From Allohahella sp002354735 (GTDB lineage: Bacteria; Pseudomonadota; Gammaproteobacteria; Pseudomonadales; Oleiphilaceae): 64,000 nucleotides of DNA. The position numbers and the translations under genes are program-made. Shown here one piece after another: positions 16,638 to 24,089 of this stretch. The stretch's first letter is position 1, and each line of letters begins with the position of its first letter. The DNA lies in NCBI RefSeq assembly GCF_047946665.1, contig NZ_CP172312.1:3596001-3660000 (forward strand). The letters run 5' to 3'. Under the pieces are notes generated by a model, which worked only from the letters and a program-made list of their open reading frames with translations, was not told the origin of the DNA and ran no database searches.

Positions 16638-16750
16638 ATCTAACGCTGCCATCATGGGCAAATTGGAGTGGAGTATTTTGTGCAAACATTGAGCGAAGCG
16701 AAAGCACATATACGGAACGCAAATTTTTCCCTTGAATGGCTTTGTTAAGC
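16638..16750 (-). other. attC recombination site (well preserved)
   Basis: Both cores match the consensus: ATCTAAC at 16638-16644 and GTTAAGC at 16744-16750. The right core overlaps the higA stop codon. TTGTGC and GCACATA form part of the internal stem, and GAGCGAAGCGAAAGC marks the loop, as in the sister sites. Confidence 0.8.
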
Positions 16751-17038
16751 TGCCTCGAAGTCGATGCGCTCAATACTGTCGAGATCTAATCGACCGCGAG
16801 CCACCCAAAGGTCATAAAGATCTTGCATGGCAAGCCAGCTTTCGGGGGACCGGCCGAGCGCACGGGATAATCGCAAGGCCATTTCCGGACTTACTCCGCT
16901 AGAACCCTTAAGCAGCCTAGCCAGAGTGGAGGCAGAAACCTTCAGCTTTGCGGCCAGTTGACGAGCGCTAATTGAGTACGGCTCGAGATAAACCGCATTA
17001 ATGAACTCACCTGGGTGAGGAGGCATGTGCATAGTCAT
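16745..17038 (-). CDS. higA: HigA family antitoxin
   Basis: A 97-residue HigA antitoxin: MPPHPGEFINAVYLEPYSIS followed by an XRE helix-turn-helix (ARQLAAKLKVSASTLARLLK) and the typical QDLYDLW end. It should bind and neutralise HigB and repress the operon. The ATG at 17038 overlaps the higB stop (TGATG), giving translational coupling; a second ATG lies 6 bp on. Its stop codon is inside the attC, so the module is a cassette. A decayed near-copy lies at 13775. Confidence 0.92.
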   Translation of the reverse strand: MTMHMPPHPGEFINAVYLEPYSISARQLAAKLKVSASTLARLLKGSSGVSPEMALRLSRALGRSPESWLAMQDLYDLWVARGRLDLDSIERIDFEAA

Positions 17039-17316
17039 CAGTGATAGTCCTCGTAATCGAGTATGTACGCGTTGCCGTCTCGAAACTCGAAGGTCAATCT
17101 CCAATTCCCGTTGACCCAGATTGACCATCTACCCTTGCTCCTGCCTTTAAGCGGGTGCAGGCGAAAGCCCGGGACCTCCATGTCTTCGATAGTGTGTGCT
17201 GTTTCCAAGGCCACGAGTTGCATTCGAAGCTTTTGCTGATGTGCAGCCTGAATGCCAGCGGTACTACCAGTTTCGTAGAACCGCTTCAGTCCTTTGTGAC
17301 GAAACGATTTAATCAT
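17038..17316 (-). CDS. higB: HigB family toxin
   Basis: A 92-residue HigB/RelE-type mRNA endonuclease: FRHKGLKRFYETG at the start, HPLKGRSKGRWSIWVNGNWR in the centre (basic substrate face) and FRDGNAYILDYEDYH at the end, all typical. Length is normal and the toxin looks intact. It is the first gene of the higBA pair and is expected to be kept in check by HigA. It is carried in the integron array, where such modules are thought to stabilise cassettes. Confidence 0.92.
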   Translation of the reverse strand: MIKSFRHKGLKRFYETGSTAGIQAAHQQKLRMQLVALETAHTIEDMEVPGFRLHPLKGRSKGRWSIWVNGNWRLTFEFRDGNAYILDYEDYH

Positions 17317-17379
17317 CTCGCAATTGTAGCGTAGTGCGCAACACGCTACAAGGAAAGCAATGTGGCGGAGGGGCTTTTA

Positions 17380-17490
17380 GCTTAACGCTTTGCTCAGCTG
17401 CACAGCGGTTGTAGTGGATTTTTGTGCAACAATGAGCGGAGCGAATGCACAAAAAGGAGCGTAAACCGCTGTGTCAGTTGAAGCAACTTG
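17380..17490 (-). other. attC recombination site, interrupted by the IS
   Basis: A long attC with a perfect left core GCTTAAC (17380-17386), signature GCTTTGCTCAGC, perfect outer arms CACAGCGGTT and AACCGCTGTG and perfect inner arms TTTTTGTGC and GCACAAAAA. The right side reaches GCAACTTG at 17490 and is then cut by the insertion sequence. The rest of the core (TTACAT) resumes at 19076. The site belongs to the toxin-antitoxin cassette at 19094-19685. Confidence 0.82.
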
Positions 17491-17570
17491 ATACTGATTG
17501 AGCCTTCTCCCCAGCCCAGCGGTTACCCGCTAAGCTGGACGGCGACCAAGCACGACATGGGAGAAGACTC

Positions 17571-18614
17571 ATGAACTTTTACCATAGCACCCACTTCCAT
17601 TATTGTGGAATCGATTTGCACGCCCGCAGTCTGTATGTCTGCATCATCGACCAGGAAGGCGAGGTGTTGCTCCATAGGGAAATCAAAGCCCAGCCGGAAC
17701 CATTACTCGCCCTGCTCGACCCCTTTCGTGATGACCTGGTTGTAGGTGTCGAGTGCATGCACTGCTGGTACTGGATCTCTGACCTGTGTGAAGAACATGG
17801 CATTCACTTCATTCTGGGCCACGCGCTCTACATGAAGGCTATCCACGGTGGGAAAACCAAGAACGACCGCATCGACTCCTTCAAGATCGCCATGCTCATG
17901 AAGGGCGGCAATTTCTCGCTCGCCTACGTGTACCCCAAAGAGATGCGGGCGACTCGGGATCTGCTGCGCCGACGGACTCGCATCGTCCAGCACGGGGCCA
18001 TGCTTAAAGCCCATGTGGTGAACACCACGAGCCAGTACAACCTGCCCCCGAACAAAGTGAACCTGAAGAACATCGGTGCCCGCGAGCAGGTTCGCCTGGC
18101 GTTTACGAACCAGGATGTGCTGCAGAACATCAACTTCGACCTGGCCATCATTGAGTGTTATCACCGTGAGCTGGACAAGCTGGAAGATCATCTGGAACAG
18201 CAGGCCAAACAACATGATCCGGCCTCACTGAGTGTACTGCGCACCATTCCCGGTGTCGGCCGTATCCTGGCGCTGACCATACTCTACGAAATCGGCGATA
18301 TCCGGCGGTTTGAGTCAGTACAAAAGTTCGCTTCCTACGCCCCGCTCATCAAGTGCAAGGCCGAGTCCGCAGGCAAGGTCTATGGCACCCAGGGCAACAA
18401 GATTGGCAATGCCCATCTGAAGTGGGCCTTCTCAGAGGCCGCCGTGCTTTACCTGCGGGGCAATGACAAGGCCCAGCGCTATTTACAGAAACTGCAAAAA
18501 CGCATGAACAAACCCAAGGCACTGTCCGCACTGGCCCACAAGCTGGGCCGCGCCGCCTACTTCATGCTCAAGCATCAGAGGGTCTTCGATGAACAACGAT
18601 TCTTGAAGGGTTAG
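17571..18614 (+). CDS. IS110 family (IS1111 group) transposase
   Basis: A 347-residue DEDD transposase. The N-terminal RuvC-like domain shows GIDLHARSLYVC (first Asp), GVECMHCWYW (Glu) and KTKNDRIDSFK (Asp, Asp). The C-terminal Transposase_20 domain includes RTIPGVGRILALTILYEIGD and a YGTQGNKIGNAHLKWAF segment that holds the catalytic Ser region of this family. GGAGAAG precedes the ATG. It appears complete. It lies on the plus strand, opposite to all the cassette genes. IS110-family recombinases are guided by an RNA from the element's noncoding end. Confidence 0.93.
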   Translation: MNFYHSTHFHYCGIDLHARSLYVCIIDQEGEVLLHREIKAQPEPLLALLDPFRDDLVVGVECMHCWYWISDLCEEHGIHFILGHALYMKAIHGGKTKNDRIDSFKIAMLMKGGNFSLAYVYPKEMRATRDLLRRRTRIVQHGAMLKAHVVNTTSQYNLPPNKVNLKNIGAREQVRLAFTNQDVLQNINFDLAIIECYHRELDKLEDHLEQQAKQHDPASLSVLRTIPGVGRILALTILYEIGDIRRFESVQKFASYAPLIKCKAESAGKVYGTQGNKIGNAHLKWAFSEAAVLYLRGNDKAQRYLQKLQKRMNKPKALSALAHKLGRAAYFMLKHQRVFDEQRFLKG

Positions 18615-19058
18615 TCACGCCACGGGGTGAGTGTGACGTCTAACTGGATCATCCAGGATGATACCTGAACGCCGGCAGTCCACTGACTGGCACTTGATGC
18701 CGAACCGGCCTTCTATCACCGCAGTTGAAGCCAGTCGCTTGATTAGCCACCCCGTGGGCGTGCCTTAATACCATGAGCCAGTGCGCTTACACCGGTCCTG
18801 AGCCTGAAACTAACTGGAGCTCTACAACCAGACCCTTGAATAGTGCCAGTGACCGGTTAACCGATGAACGTCTGGTGCCCCTGACCCACCGATGGAACGA
18901 CCGGTCAGGCAGTGGTCCAAAGCCACGTAAGAGAGCCCCTATATGTGTTTGCTGTGAGTGCCTGACAGCCTCGCGAGACTGACGAAGCAGGCGTTCTAGC
19001 TCATGGATTTAGGATGGCCGCTGGCGCGGCCAAAAAACCACTATTGCCTATTGACCCC
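18615..19058 (+). ncRNA. Possible guide (bridge/seek) RNA region of the IS
   Basis: The noncoding stretch after the transposase is far longer than an IS end needs. In the IS1111 group the target-guiding RNA is encoded downstream of the transposase, so this is the expected location. CAGTTGAAGC at 18722-18731 is identical to attC bases 17475-17484, close to the insertion point, and CTTG-A-TTAG follows within 18 bp, echoing the attC end CTTGTTAG. Complementary blocks around ACCGGTC could fold. The RNA boundaries cannot be set from sequence alone. Confidence 0.5.
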
Positions 19059-19093
19059 GAGAAGGCTCATATGTGTTACATCGAGCCGCACGA

Positions 19094-19381
19094 TTAGTGC
19101 AGCTGACCAAATACTTCAGGATGCTGGTCGGCGATTCGAAGAAGAGCTACAGCAGGTCCTTGGGGCTCTCGGCGCCCCTGCTCCCAGTCTTGTAAAGTCC
19201 GTATGCTAACGCCCATGAGCCCAGCAAATGCAGACTGCGATAACTTGAGCCTTGTGCGGATTACTTGCGGGGGGGATGGCTCTGAAAGCTCTCGAGTACG
19301 CAGGTTCGTATTGCCCTTCTTGTACTCTTTGATTTCATTGATACCTTGCAGGATTTCTGACCCAAGATCTCTGCTACTCAT
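19094..19381 (-). CDS. Antitoxin, XRE-type helix-turn-helix
   Basis: A 95-residue antitoxin with a C-terminal helix-turn-helix (RLKLSQSAFAGLMGVSIRTL, then QDWEQGRREPQGPAVALL), paralogous to the one at 14923. Its ATG overlaps the toxin stop codon by 8 bases. It would neutralise the toxin and repress the operon. Its 3' attC is the one interrupted by the insertion sequence, so the cassette can probably no longer be excised normally at that end. Confidence 0.85.
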   Translation of the reverse strand: MSSRDLGSEILQGINEIKEYKKGNTNLRTRELSEPSPPQVIRTRLKLSQSAFAGLMGVSIRTLQDWEQGRREPQGPAVALLRIADQHPEVFGQLH

Positions 19382-19685
19382 TTTTGATTGCCTCGGCTAT
19401 CTGTTTGAGCATATGCCCGGGAATCGAAGCTCGCTCTGATTTACTGTACAGCGTCAACATCCATATTTCGTGGTCTGACTTCTTCCAGTAGTAGATCGCT
19501 CTCACACCGCCGCTCTTACCTGAGCCACTCGGCGCCCATCGAACCTTTCGGACGCCGCCTGACCCTCTAATGAGATCGCCTGCATCCGGCTTCTGCAGAA
19601 GATACACCTGCAGAGCATGGTACTCTTCGTCGGTGAGATAATTCCCCAGAAGCTTCGTGAACGTTGTGGATTCGATGAATAGCAT
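19374..19685 (-). CDS. RelE/HigB-type toxin
   Basis: A 103-residue RelE-superfamily toxin. RGSGGVRKVRW, GSGKSGGVRAIYYW and HEIWMLTLYSKSE line up with the toxin at 15242, so the two are paralogues carried by different cassettes. ATG 19685 was taken as the start rather than an upstream TTG. Expected activity is cleavage of mRNA. It is the first gene of the pair, overlapping its antitoxin. Confidence 0.85.
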   Translation of the reverse strand: MLFIESTTFTKLLGNYLTDEEYHALQVYLLQKPDAGDLIRGSGGVRKVRWAPSGSGKSGGVRAIYYWKKSDHEIWMLTLYSKSERASIPGHMLKQIAEAIKNE

Positions 19686-19744
19686 GCGGAGAATATACGG
19701 CAACGCCGTATGTTTGGCAACAGCCTTTCACCTGCCTACCTGAG

Positions 19745-19831
19745 ATGTAACGCTTGGTTCTGCTGCGCTGAGCGCAGCGAAGGTACCAAGGCGCACCGCG
19801 CCTTGGCGACTGCAGCAACCACTTGTTAGAA
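19745..19831 (-). other. attC recombination site
   Basis: Left core ATGTAAC, signature GCTTGGTTCTGCTGC, a perfect 9-bp arm pair CCAAGGCGC and GCGCCTTGG, then CTGCAGCAACCACTTG and the right core GTTAGAA (19825-19831), which overlaps the stop codon of the 19826 gene. Confidence 0.78.
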
Positions 19832-20164
19832 GAGCGCTCCCGCTATCGTCAGCGATACCGAAAGCATTACGCACATTAGGATAACTCCGCCGAATACCCA
19901 CCCGTTCCCCATGAGCTTTCTGTAGAGCTCAGCCATCTCCTGAGCAGTCATAGGATTAGAAACAGTCATTCCTGTCCGCTCGAAAGCCACTACCCGATAA
20001 AAAATATAGCCAAACATGCCGGCCAGACAAAGGGTAATCCCGACCAGGGACAATAGGTTGTTGTTCACGTCTACTGTGAAAAGGCATAGCGCTAAAGTTA
20101 TTGCAAATAACCCCACGAGCGCCACTCTAGCTCCACGCAACTTTTGAAGATGAACCTTTTCCAT
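19826..20164 (-). CDS. Small membrane protein of unknown function
   Basis: A 112-residue protein with four hydrophobic stretches (including VALVGLFAITLALCLFTV, LLSLVGITLCLAGMFGYIFY and GGVILMCVMLSVSLTIAGAL) and a cytoplasmic-looking loop that ends AELYRKLMGNG. Not recognised. It is the rightmost cassette gene of the array, that is, the one nearest to where an attI and integrase would be expected. Confidence 0.7.
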   Translation of the reverse strand: MEKVHLQKLRGARVALVGLFAITLALCLFTVDVNNNLLSLVGITLCLAGMFGYIFYRVVAFERTGMTVSNPMTAQEMAELYRKLMGNGWVFGGVILMCVMLSVSLTIAGALF

Positions 20165-20516
20165 TTTTAACCCCGAAACTGCTCTAGCTACTGAAGCCTA
20201 CTAACAGCGTATTACATTGCGCGCTCACTAAGCCCGCCATCCTCTTTCTTTAAGCCTAGCTCGAACCAATCAATTAACCACCGTAAAATCAAGCAGCTAT
20301 CGCTTCTGAACAACTCGCCTAAAGCCAAGGAGGCTCGCGAACAAAGCGGCACAACCGAGCGCCTGCGCAAACCGAGCACAATGCTGCTCACTAAGTCCAG
20401 CCCGCCCTAGAGAAAGCGCTTATACAACAGCGCCTTGAGACGCGGTGACAGTCTAAAAGAAAGCACCAACTCACGGGCTTACAAAGCAGCGGCACTCGAA
20501 ATCGCTTCAGCGCACC
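20165..20516. other. Gene-free 352-bp segment at the array boundary
   Basis: No coding frame of note on either strand. TACTAAC at 20199-20205 (GTTAGTA on the minus strand) is one base off an integron core site and may mark the right limit of the array. I found no integrase remnant here; the next gene is the CBS protein. Confidence 0.4.
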
Positions 20517-20978
20517 TCAATCGTTCTCCACCGGAGACTCCCTCTCCAGGCGCTCGAGCAGCTTCAAAGTCGCCCTCACAAAATCGTGGTTGGTCACTAT
20601 GCCAACAAGCTGTTTATTGCGGACAATAGGCAGGCAGCCAATCTTGCGGTTGATCAGGAAATTTGCGCCATCGGCCATACCGGTCTCTGGCGAGGCGATC
20701 GCGACATTTTTCGTCATGATTCGTTCAAGAGGAATGCTGGCATCGTGTTCAGCGCGCTCGGCTTCAGACATCGCGTAGATATCGGAATCCATTGCGGCGA
20801 GCAGATCACTGCGGCTGACCATACCGACCAGGCGCCGCTTTTCCGGGATCTCGTGTACCGAGAGAATAGGGATGTGTCGCACACCCCATTCTCTCATGGC
20901 TTTCCGCGCATCCAGCACTGAATGCTCTGGTGACAGTGTACGCACTGGCGTGCTCATCATTTCCTGCATCGTTACCAT
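20517..20978 (-). CDS. CBS-domain pair protein
   Basis: A 153-residue protein made almost only of two CBS domains (about 5-70 and 80-145). Typical segments are MSTPVRTLSPEHSVLDARKA, VGMVSRSDLL and, in the second repeat, MTKNVAIASPE and VGIVTNHDFVRA. CBS pairs bind adenosyl ligands and regulate partner proteins. No partner gene is adjacent, so its role is unknown. GGAG lies about 10 bases before the ATG. It marks the return to core-like sequence after the cassette array. Confidence 0.88.
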   Translation of the reverse strand: MVTMQEMMSTPVRTLSPEHSVLDARKAMREWGVRHIPILSVHEIPEKRRLVGMVSRSDLLAAMDSDIYAMSEAERAEHDASIPLERIMTKNVAIASPETGMADGANFLINRKIGCLPIVRNKQLVGIVTNHDFVRATLKLLERLERESPVEND

Positions 20979-21030
20979 AAGCCGAGTTCTCCATTACACC
21001 TGTACTCGCACTGCTCCCAGGCGGGAACAG

Positions 21031-22095
21031 CTATTGTTTCCGGTGATACGCTTCATCATAACAGTTCAGCGCAGCATCGAGCTGCGTGTCGAGAAAAGGC
21101 ATGCGCAGATCGAACTCGCGGGCCTTACGACTATCCAGGCTGACATCAGCCGGTCTGGCTGCTTTCAGTCTGGCCTGCTCACGCAGGCCACTCTGGATGC
21201 AGTCCGTGGCATTGGTGGCCGCTTTGATCAGTGTAGGGTGTACAGGTCGACGATTGCTGACTTCGGCGTCGGCACGCGCTTCGCAAAACTGACGGAGGCG
21301 TTCCGCCAGTTGCAGCAGGAAATCATGGCGCGACACGGTCTGCAGGCCGCCAAGGTGCAACAGCAGATTCTGGTTTCTGGGTACAGTTTCAGCCAGCTGC
21401 AGAAGGCCACGGGCCGCGGCGGCGTAACTGATGGTGGAGCGGTACTCGTCACTGAACCCGGTTACGGTCTCACCTGAGGCCCAGCGCTCCAAAATACCCT
21501 CCATCGGGGACAGCTGCAGCCGGCCATGGCCGAAGAGCAGGGGCAGGCGGCAGATAATGCCTTTGCATCCCGCGTCCCTCACTGCCTGCTCTGCAGCGAC
21601 CTTATGTCGCCCATAAGTGTTCACCGGACGAGGCGGTGCTGATTCGTCGTAGTGGCCGAGGAGGCCGTCGAAGACGAGATCAGTCGAGGTAAAAATCAAT
21701 GGACAGCCGGTTTCAGCGCACAGCGCAGCCAACAAACGTGTACTTTGGACGTTAATCAGTTCAGAGGTTACAGGATCCTCTTCACAGGCCTCCGGCGAAC
21801 TCATGGCGGCGCAGTGCACGACGAGTTGAGGCTTGAACTGCCGGAACAGGGCGGTGAGCATTTCTGAATCGCAGAGGTCGATGCGGGCACGCCAGCTTGC
21901 CAGCGACTCCGGGACAGGCCGGCCATGGCTGATGGCGTAAACTTCGTAGGCAGAGGCGGCCTGGAAGCAGACTTCACTACCGAGATAGCCGCTCGCACCG
22001 GTCACCAGTAGACGGGGCCGACGACCTGACTGTTGCTCATCACTGCCGAAGGCGTCGGTTTGCCCGAGGGTGTTGGACTGTGGGCCTACTGGCAT
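21031..22095 (-). CDS. RmlD-like SDR/sugar-nucleotide-binding protein
   Basis: An NAD(P)-dependent short-chain dehydrogenase of the RmlD substrate-binding type, about 354 residues. It has TGASGYLGSEVCFQAA as the Rossmann start, HCAAMSSPEACEEDP as in RmlD, FTSTDLVFDG and YGRHKVAAEQ (Tyr-x-x-x-Lys). The best start is ATG 22095 with GGTGGAG upstream; an ATG at 22125 abuts a terminator and has no ribosome site. There are no neighbouring dTDP-rhamnose genes, so the substrate is open. Confidence 0.85.
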   Translation of the reverse strand: MPVGPQSNTLGQTDAFGSDEQQSGRRPRLLVTGASGYLGSEVCFQAASAYEVYAISHGRPVPESLASWRARIDLCDSEMLTALFRQFKPQLVVHCAAMSSPEACEEDPVTSELINVQSTRLLAALCAETGCPLIFTSTDLVFDGLLGHYDESAPPRPVNTYGRHKVAAEQAVRDAGCKGIICRLPLLFGHGRLQLSPMEGILERWASGETVTGFSDEYRSTISYAAAARGLLQLAETVPRNQNLLLHLGGLQTVSRHDFLLQLAERLRQFCEARADAEVSNRRPVHPTLIKAATNATDCIQSGLREQARLKAARPADVSLDSRKAREFDLRMPFLDTQLDAALNCYDEAYHRKQ

Positions 22096-22125
22096 GTGAG
22101 GGAGGCTCCACCGAATCGCAGGCAT

Positions 22126-22159
22126 AAAAAAGCTCTCCTCACTGAAACAGTGGGAGAGC
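22126..22159 (-). terminator. Rho-independent terminator just before the RmlD-like gene
   Basis: On the minus strand a hairpin with arms GCTCTCC-CACTG and CAGTG-AGGAGAGC (one bulged base) and a three-base loop is followed by six T. It lies immediately upstream of the RmlD-like coding region and in the same direction, so it would end transcripts from the right or act as an attenuator. Confidence 0.75.
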
Positions 22160-22572
22160 TAACAATCACCGCCATAGCACTAACGCTTATCCTTTGCGAG
22201 TTTCGCCCTCGCAACGAACAGAGAGTTAATATACCAATAACCTTGATATATGCCTGATACAAAGCCATTATCGGACCATGTTTTTAAATTGTCTTGAATT
22301 GCAATAAGTTATATAAGCTAGGATGTCAGAAATCTCCCCGGATAGATGCCAGACCCCTGATTCAGGCTGGAGACTGTAAAGTCATTCGACAATCCTATAA
22401 CAGCGTGGTCGGCCCCGCAAACATCCCGCAACCACCGCCCAACCTGCAGTTACCTGAGGCTGTATTCGGTTACAGAAGCACCGGTAAAGTTTGGGATATA
22501 CGAACACGACGAAGCCAGCAGGCGGATAGCCTGCTGCTGCGGAAGCCACTGATTCGAAAGGATGTAAAAAAA
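22160..22572. other. Gene-free 413-bp segment
   Basis: AT-rich sequence around 22200-22340 between the HDOD gene and the terminator. No plausible coding frame, tRNA or clear promoter could be assigned. The AT-rich part may hold the promoter of the RmlD-like gene. Confidence 0.4.
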
Positions 22573-24012
22573 TTAGACGTCTGGGGCGAGCTGACTGGCG
22601 AGACTCTGGATTTCGTCTGACATATCGAACAACGTCTCGGCGACCGTATCGGCAGTCTCGCGCGACAGATCAAGGCTTGCGAACAATTCGTCAGGAATTT
22701 CGACGACGGGACCCTGACCAATCCCCTGCCGACGGAGTAGTTGGGTGGCCAGGAACAGGACTTTCGCGATCTGTGATGGCGAATCTTCCGGACGCACGTT
22801 TTTCTGCTGACGGAGTGCATCGACAAGTTCATCCGGCATATTCCAGATATACATCAACCGGCTACCGATCTGCTCCCGGTTCACCCCGAGCACATGCTGT
22901 TCACAAAGCTCCGAATCCAGATGCGGATTCGCTTCACAGATGCGATTCACCTGTTCGAAGTGCGGTGGAAACACATGGGCCAGCACGAGATATCCGAGGT
23001 TGTGCAGCAGTCCGGCCAGATAACACAGTCCGCGATCAGGTCGCGCTTTTCGCGGAATGGCATCAGCCAGTGCGCCGCTGAGAGTGGCCGTCCAGACCGC
23101 CTGCTCCCAATATGGCGTAAACCCTTCAGGAACATTTCTTGGCACCCTGAGCATGCTGCCCAGCGACAGACCGATTGAAAGATTCATGACAAGGTCGTAG
23201 CCCAGAACGCGCATGATGGCGTCGTGCACCGAGCTGATCTTGCCTGGCGCCGCATAGAACGATGATCTGGCCCAGCTGACGACCTGCGCCGCAAGGGCGG
23301 GATCGGTTTCGACAATATCGGACAGATCATTCACGCCAGCATTAGGATCGACACGAAGCTGGATAATGCGCTGCGCCGTCTGGGGCAGAGGCGGGAGCTC
23401 GAGCGTATCCTGCAGACGCTTTTCGATTCTGAGACTGGTCAGGCTCTGTATCGCCTTGACGATCTGCTCGACGTCCTTCTCGGGCGCGTTGCGATTGACC
23501 CGCAGTGACTCGATCGGCTGCCCGAACGACAGAACTCTCGACTTCTTGTGCATACTGGCGAACAGAGACCGGTCAAGCGCTATGCAGCTGTCATCATGCT
23601 CACCATCAATGACCACCTGGTCCTGTGACATGAGCGACTTTTCGACAACGCAGGGCATCCGGGTGATCGCAGGAATAGCTGGAATACTGCTCCAGCCGAA
23701 ACGTGAGGTCAGCACGTCCGTTTCGCTCACTGAAACCGCGCGAAGATCGCGGCCCAGCTGCTGGTTGAGGTCTTCGAGGTCCAACAGCGCGTTCACAGGC
23801 ATAAGCACCTGTATGCGCCCAAGCGCATCATGGAGCACCTGGCTCCTGATGCGCTGCTCAGGGCGTACATTATCCGGGTTGATACTGACAGGTCGTGCAA
23901 GGGGATTGGCCGAGGGTGCGACTTCATCTAGAAGCGAGGAATACACCTGCTCTACTGCGTTTGGAATAGCCATGCGGTTACCTGTGCGACTGTCGTCATC
24001 GTGGTGAGTCAT
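22573..24012 (-). CDS. YbaK-like plus HDOD domain protein
   Basis: A 479-residue protein. Residues about 30-180 resemble a YbaK/prolyl-tRNA-deacylase-like domain, and residues about 200-410 form an HDOD domain (LPPLPQTAQRIIQLRVDPNA at the start, LAAQVVSWARSSFY, YLAGLLHNLGYLVLAHVFP). HDOD proteins are signalling scaffolds related to HD phosphodiesterases. The same two-domain gene is found next to recG in pseudomonads. An ATG at 23973 with AGGT upstream is an alternative start. The signal it senses is unknown. Confidence 0.85.
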   Translation of the reverse strand: MTHHDDDSRTGNRMAIPNAVEQVYSSLLDEVAPSANPLARPVSINPDNVRPEQRIRSQVLHDALGRIQVLMPVNALLDLEDLNQQLGRDLRAVSVSETDVLTSRFGWSSIPAIPAITRMPCVVEKSLMSQDQVVIDGEHDDSCIALDRSLFASMHKKSRVLSFGQPIESLRVNRNAPEKDVEQIVKAIQSLTSLRIEKRLQDTLELPPLPQTAQRIIQLRVDPNAGVNDLSDIVETDPALAAQVVSWARSSFYAAPGKISSVHDAIMRVLGYDLVMNLSIGLSLGSMLRVPRNVPEGFTPYWEQAVWTATLSGALADAIPRKARPDRGLCYLAGLLHNLGYLVLAHVFPPHFEQVNRICEANPHLDSELCEQHVLGVNREQIGSRLMYIWNMPDELVDALRQQKNVRPEDSPSQIAKVLFLATQLLRRQGIGQGPVVEIPDELFASLDLSRETADTVAETLFDMSDEIQSLASQLAPDV

Positions 24013-24089
24013 ATACAGGAAATTCTAGCAGTAGATCGAAGAAACACACGTTTGATTGGCGTCGGCCTGACGCCACCTGAGCACTTTGC

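Larger units (their letters stand above)
17491..19075 (+). mobile_element. IS110/IS1111-group insertion sequence inserted in an attC
   Basis: An element of about 1.59 kb with one transposase gene and a 460-bp noncoding 3' region. Subterminal inverted repeats TGAGCCTTCTC lie at 17499-17509 and, inverted, at 19059-19069. Subterminal repeats and no evident target duplication are typical of the IS1111 group. Joining the flanks restores the attC end CAACTTG-TTACAT, so it sits exactly at the core site. An IS1111-attC group that targets cassette recombination sites is known from Pseudomonas. The hairpin at 17511-17538 (arms CCAGC..AGCGG and CCGCT..GCTGG) lies between the left repeat and the gene. 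Confidence 0.88.

Noticed and set aside
17511..17538. Hairpin near the left end of the IS as a terminator
   Set aside because: No T-run follows on either strand; more likely a structural or regulatory element of the IS end.
18773..18982. 69-residue frame in the IS tail as a passenger gene
   Set aside because: No ribosome site, composition unlike a protein gene, and it lies in the expected guide-RNA region.
8050..20205. CRISPR array explanation for the repeated spacers between genes
   Set aside because: The repeats are imperfect, long, dyad-symmetric and always lie at gene ends; they are attC sites, not CRISPR repeats.
20165..20516. Search for an integron integrase remnant
   Set aside because: Neither strand encodes tyrosine-recombinase motifs; frames are short and unlike IntI.
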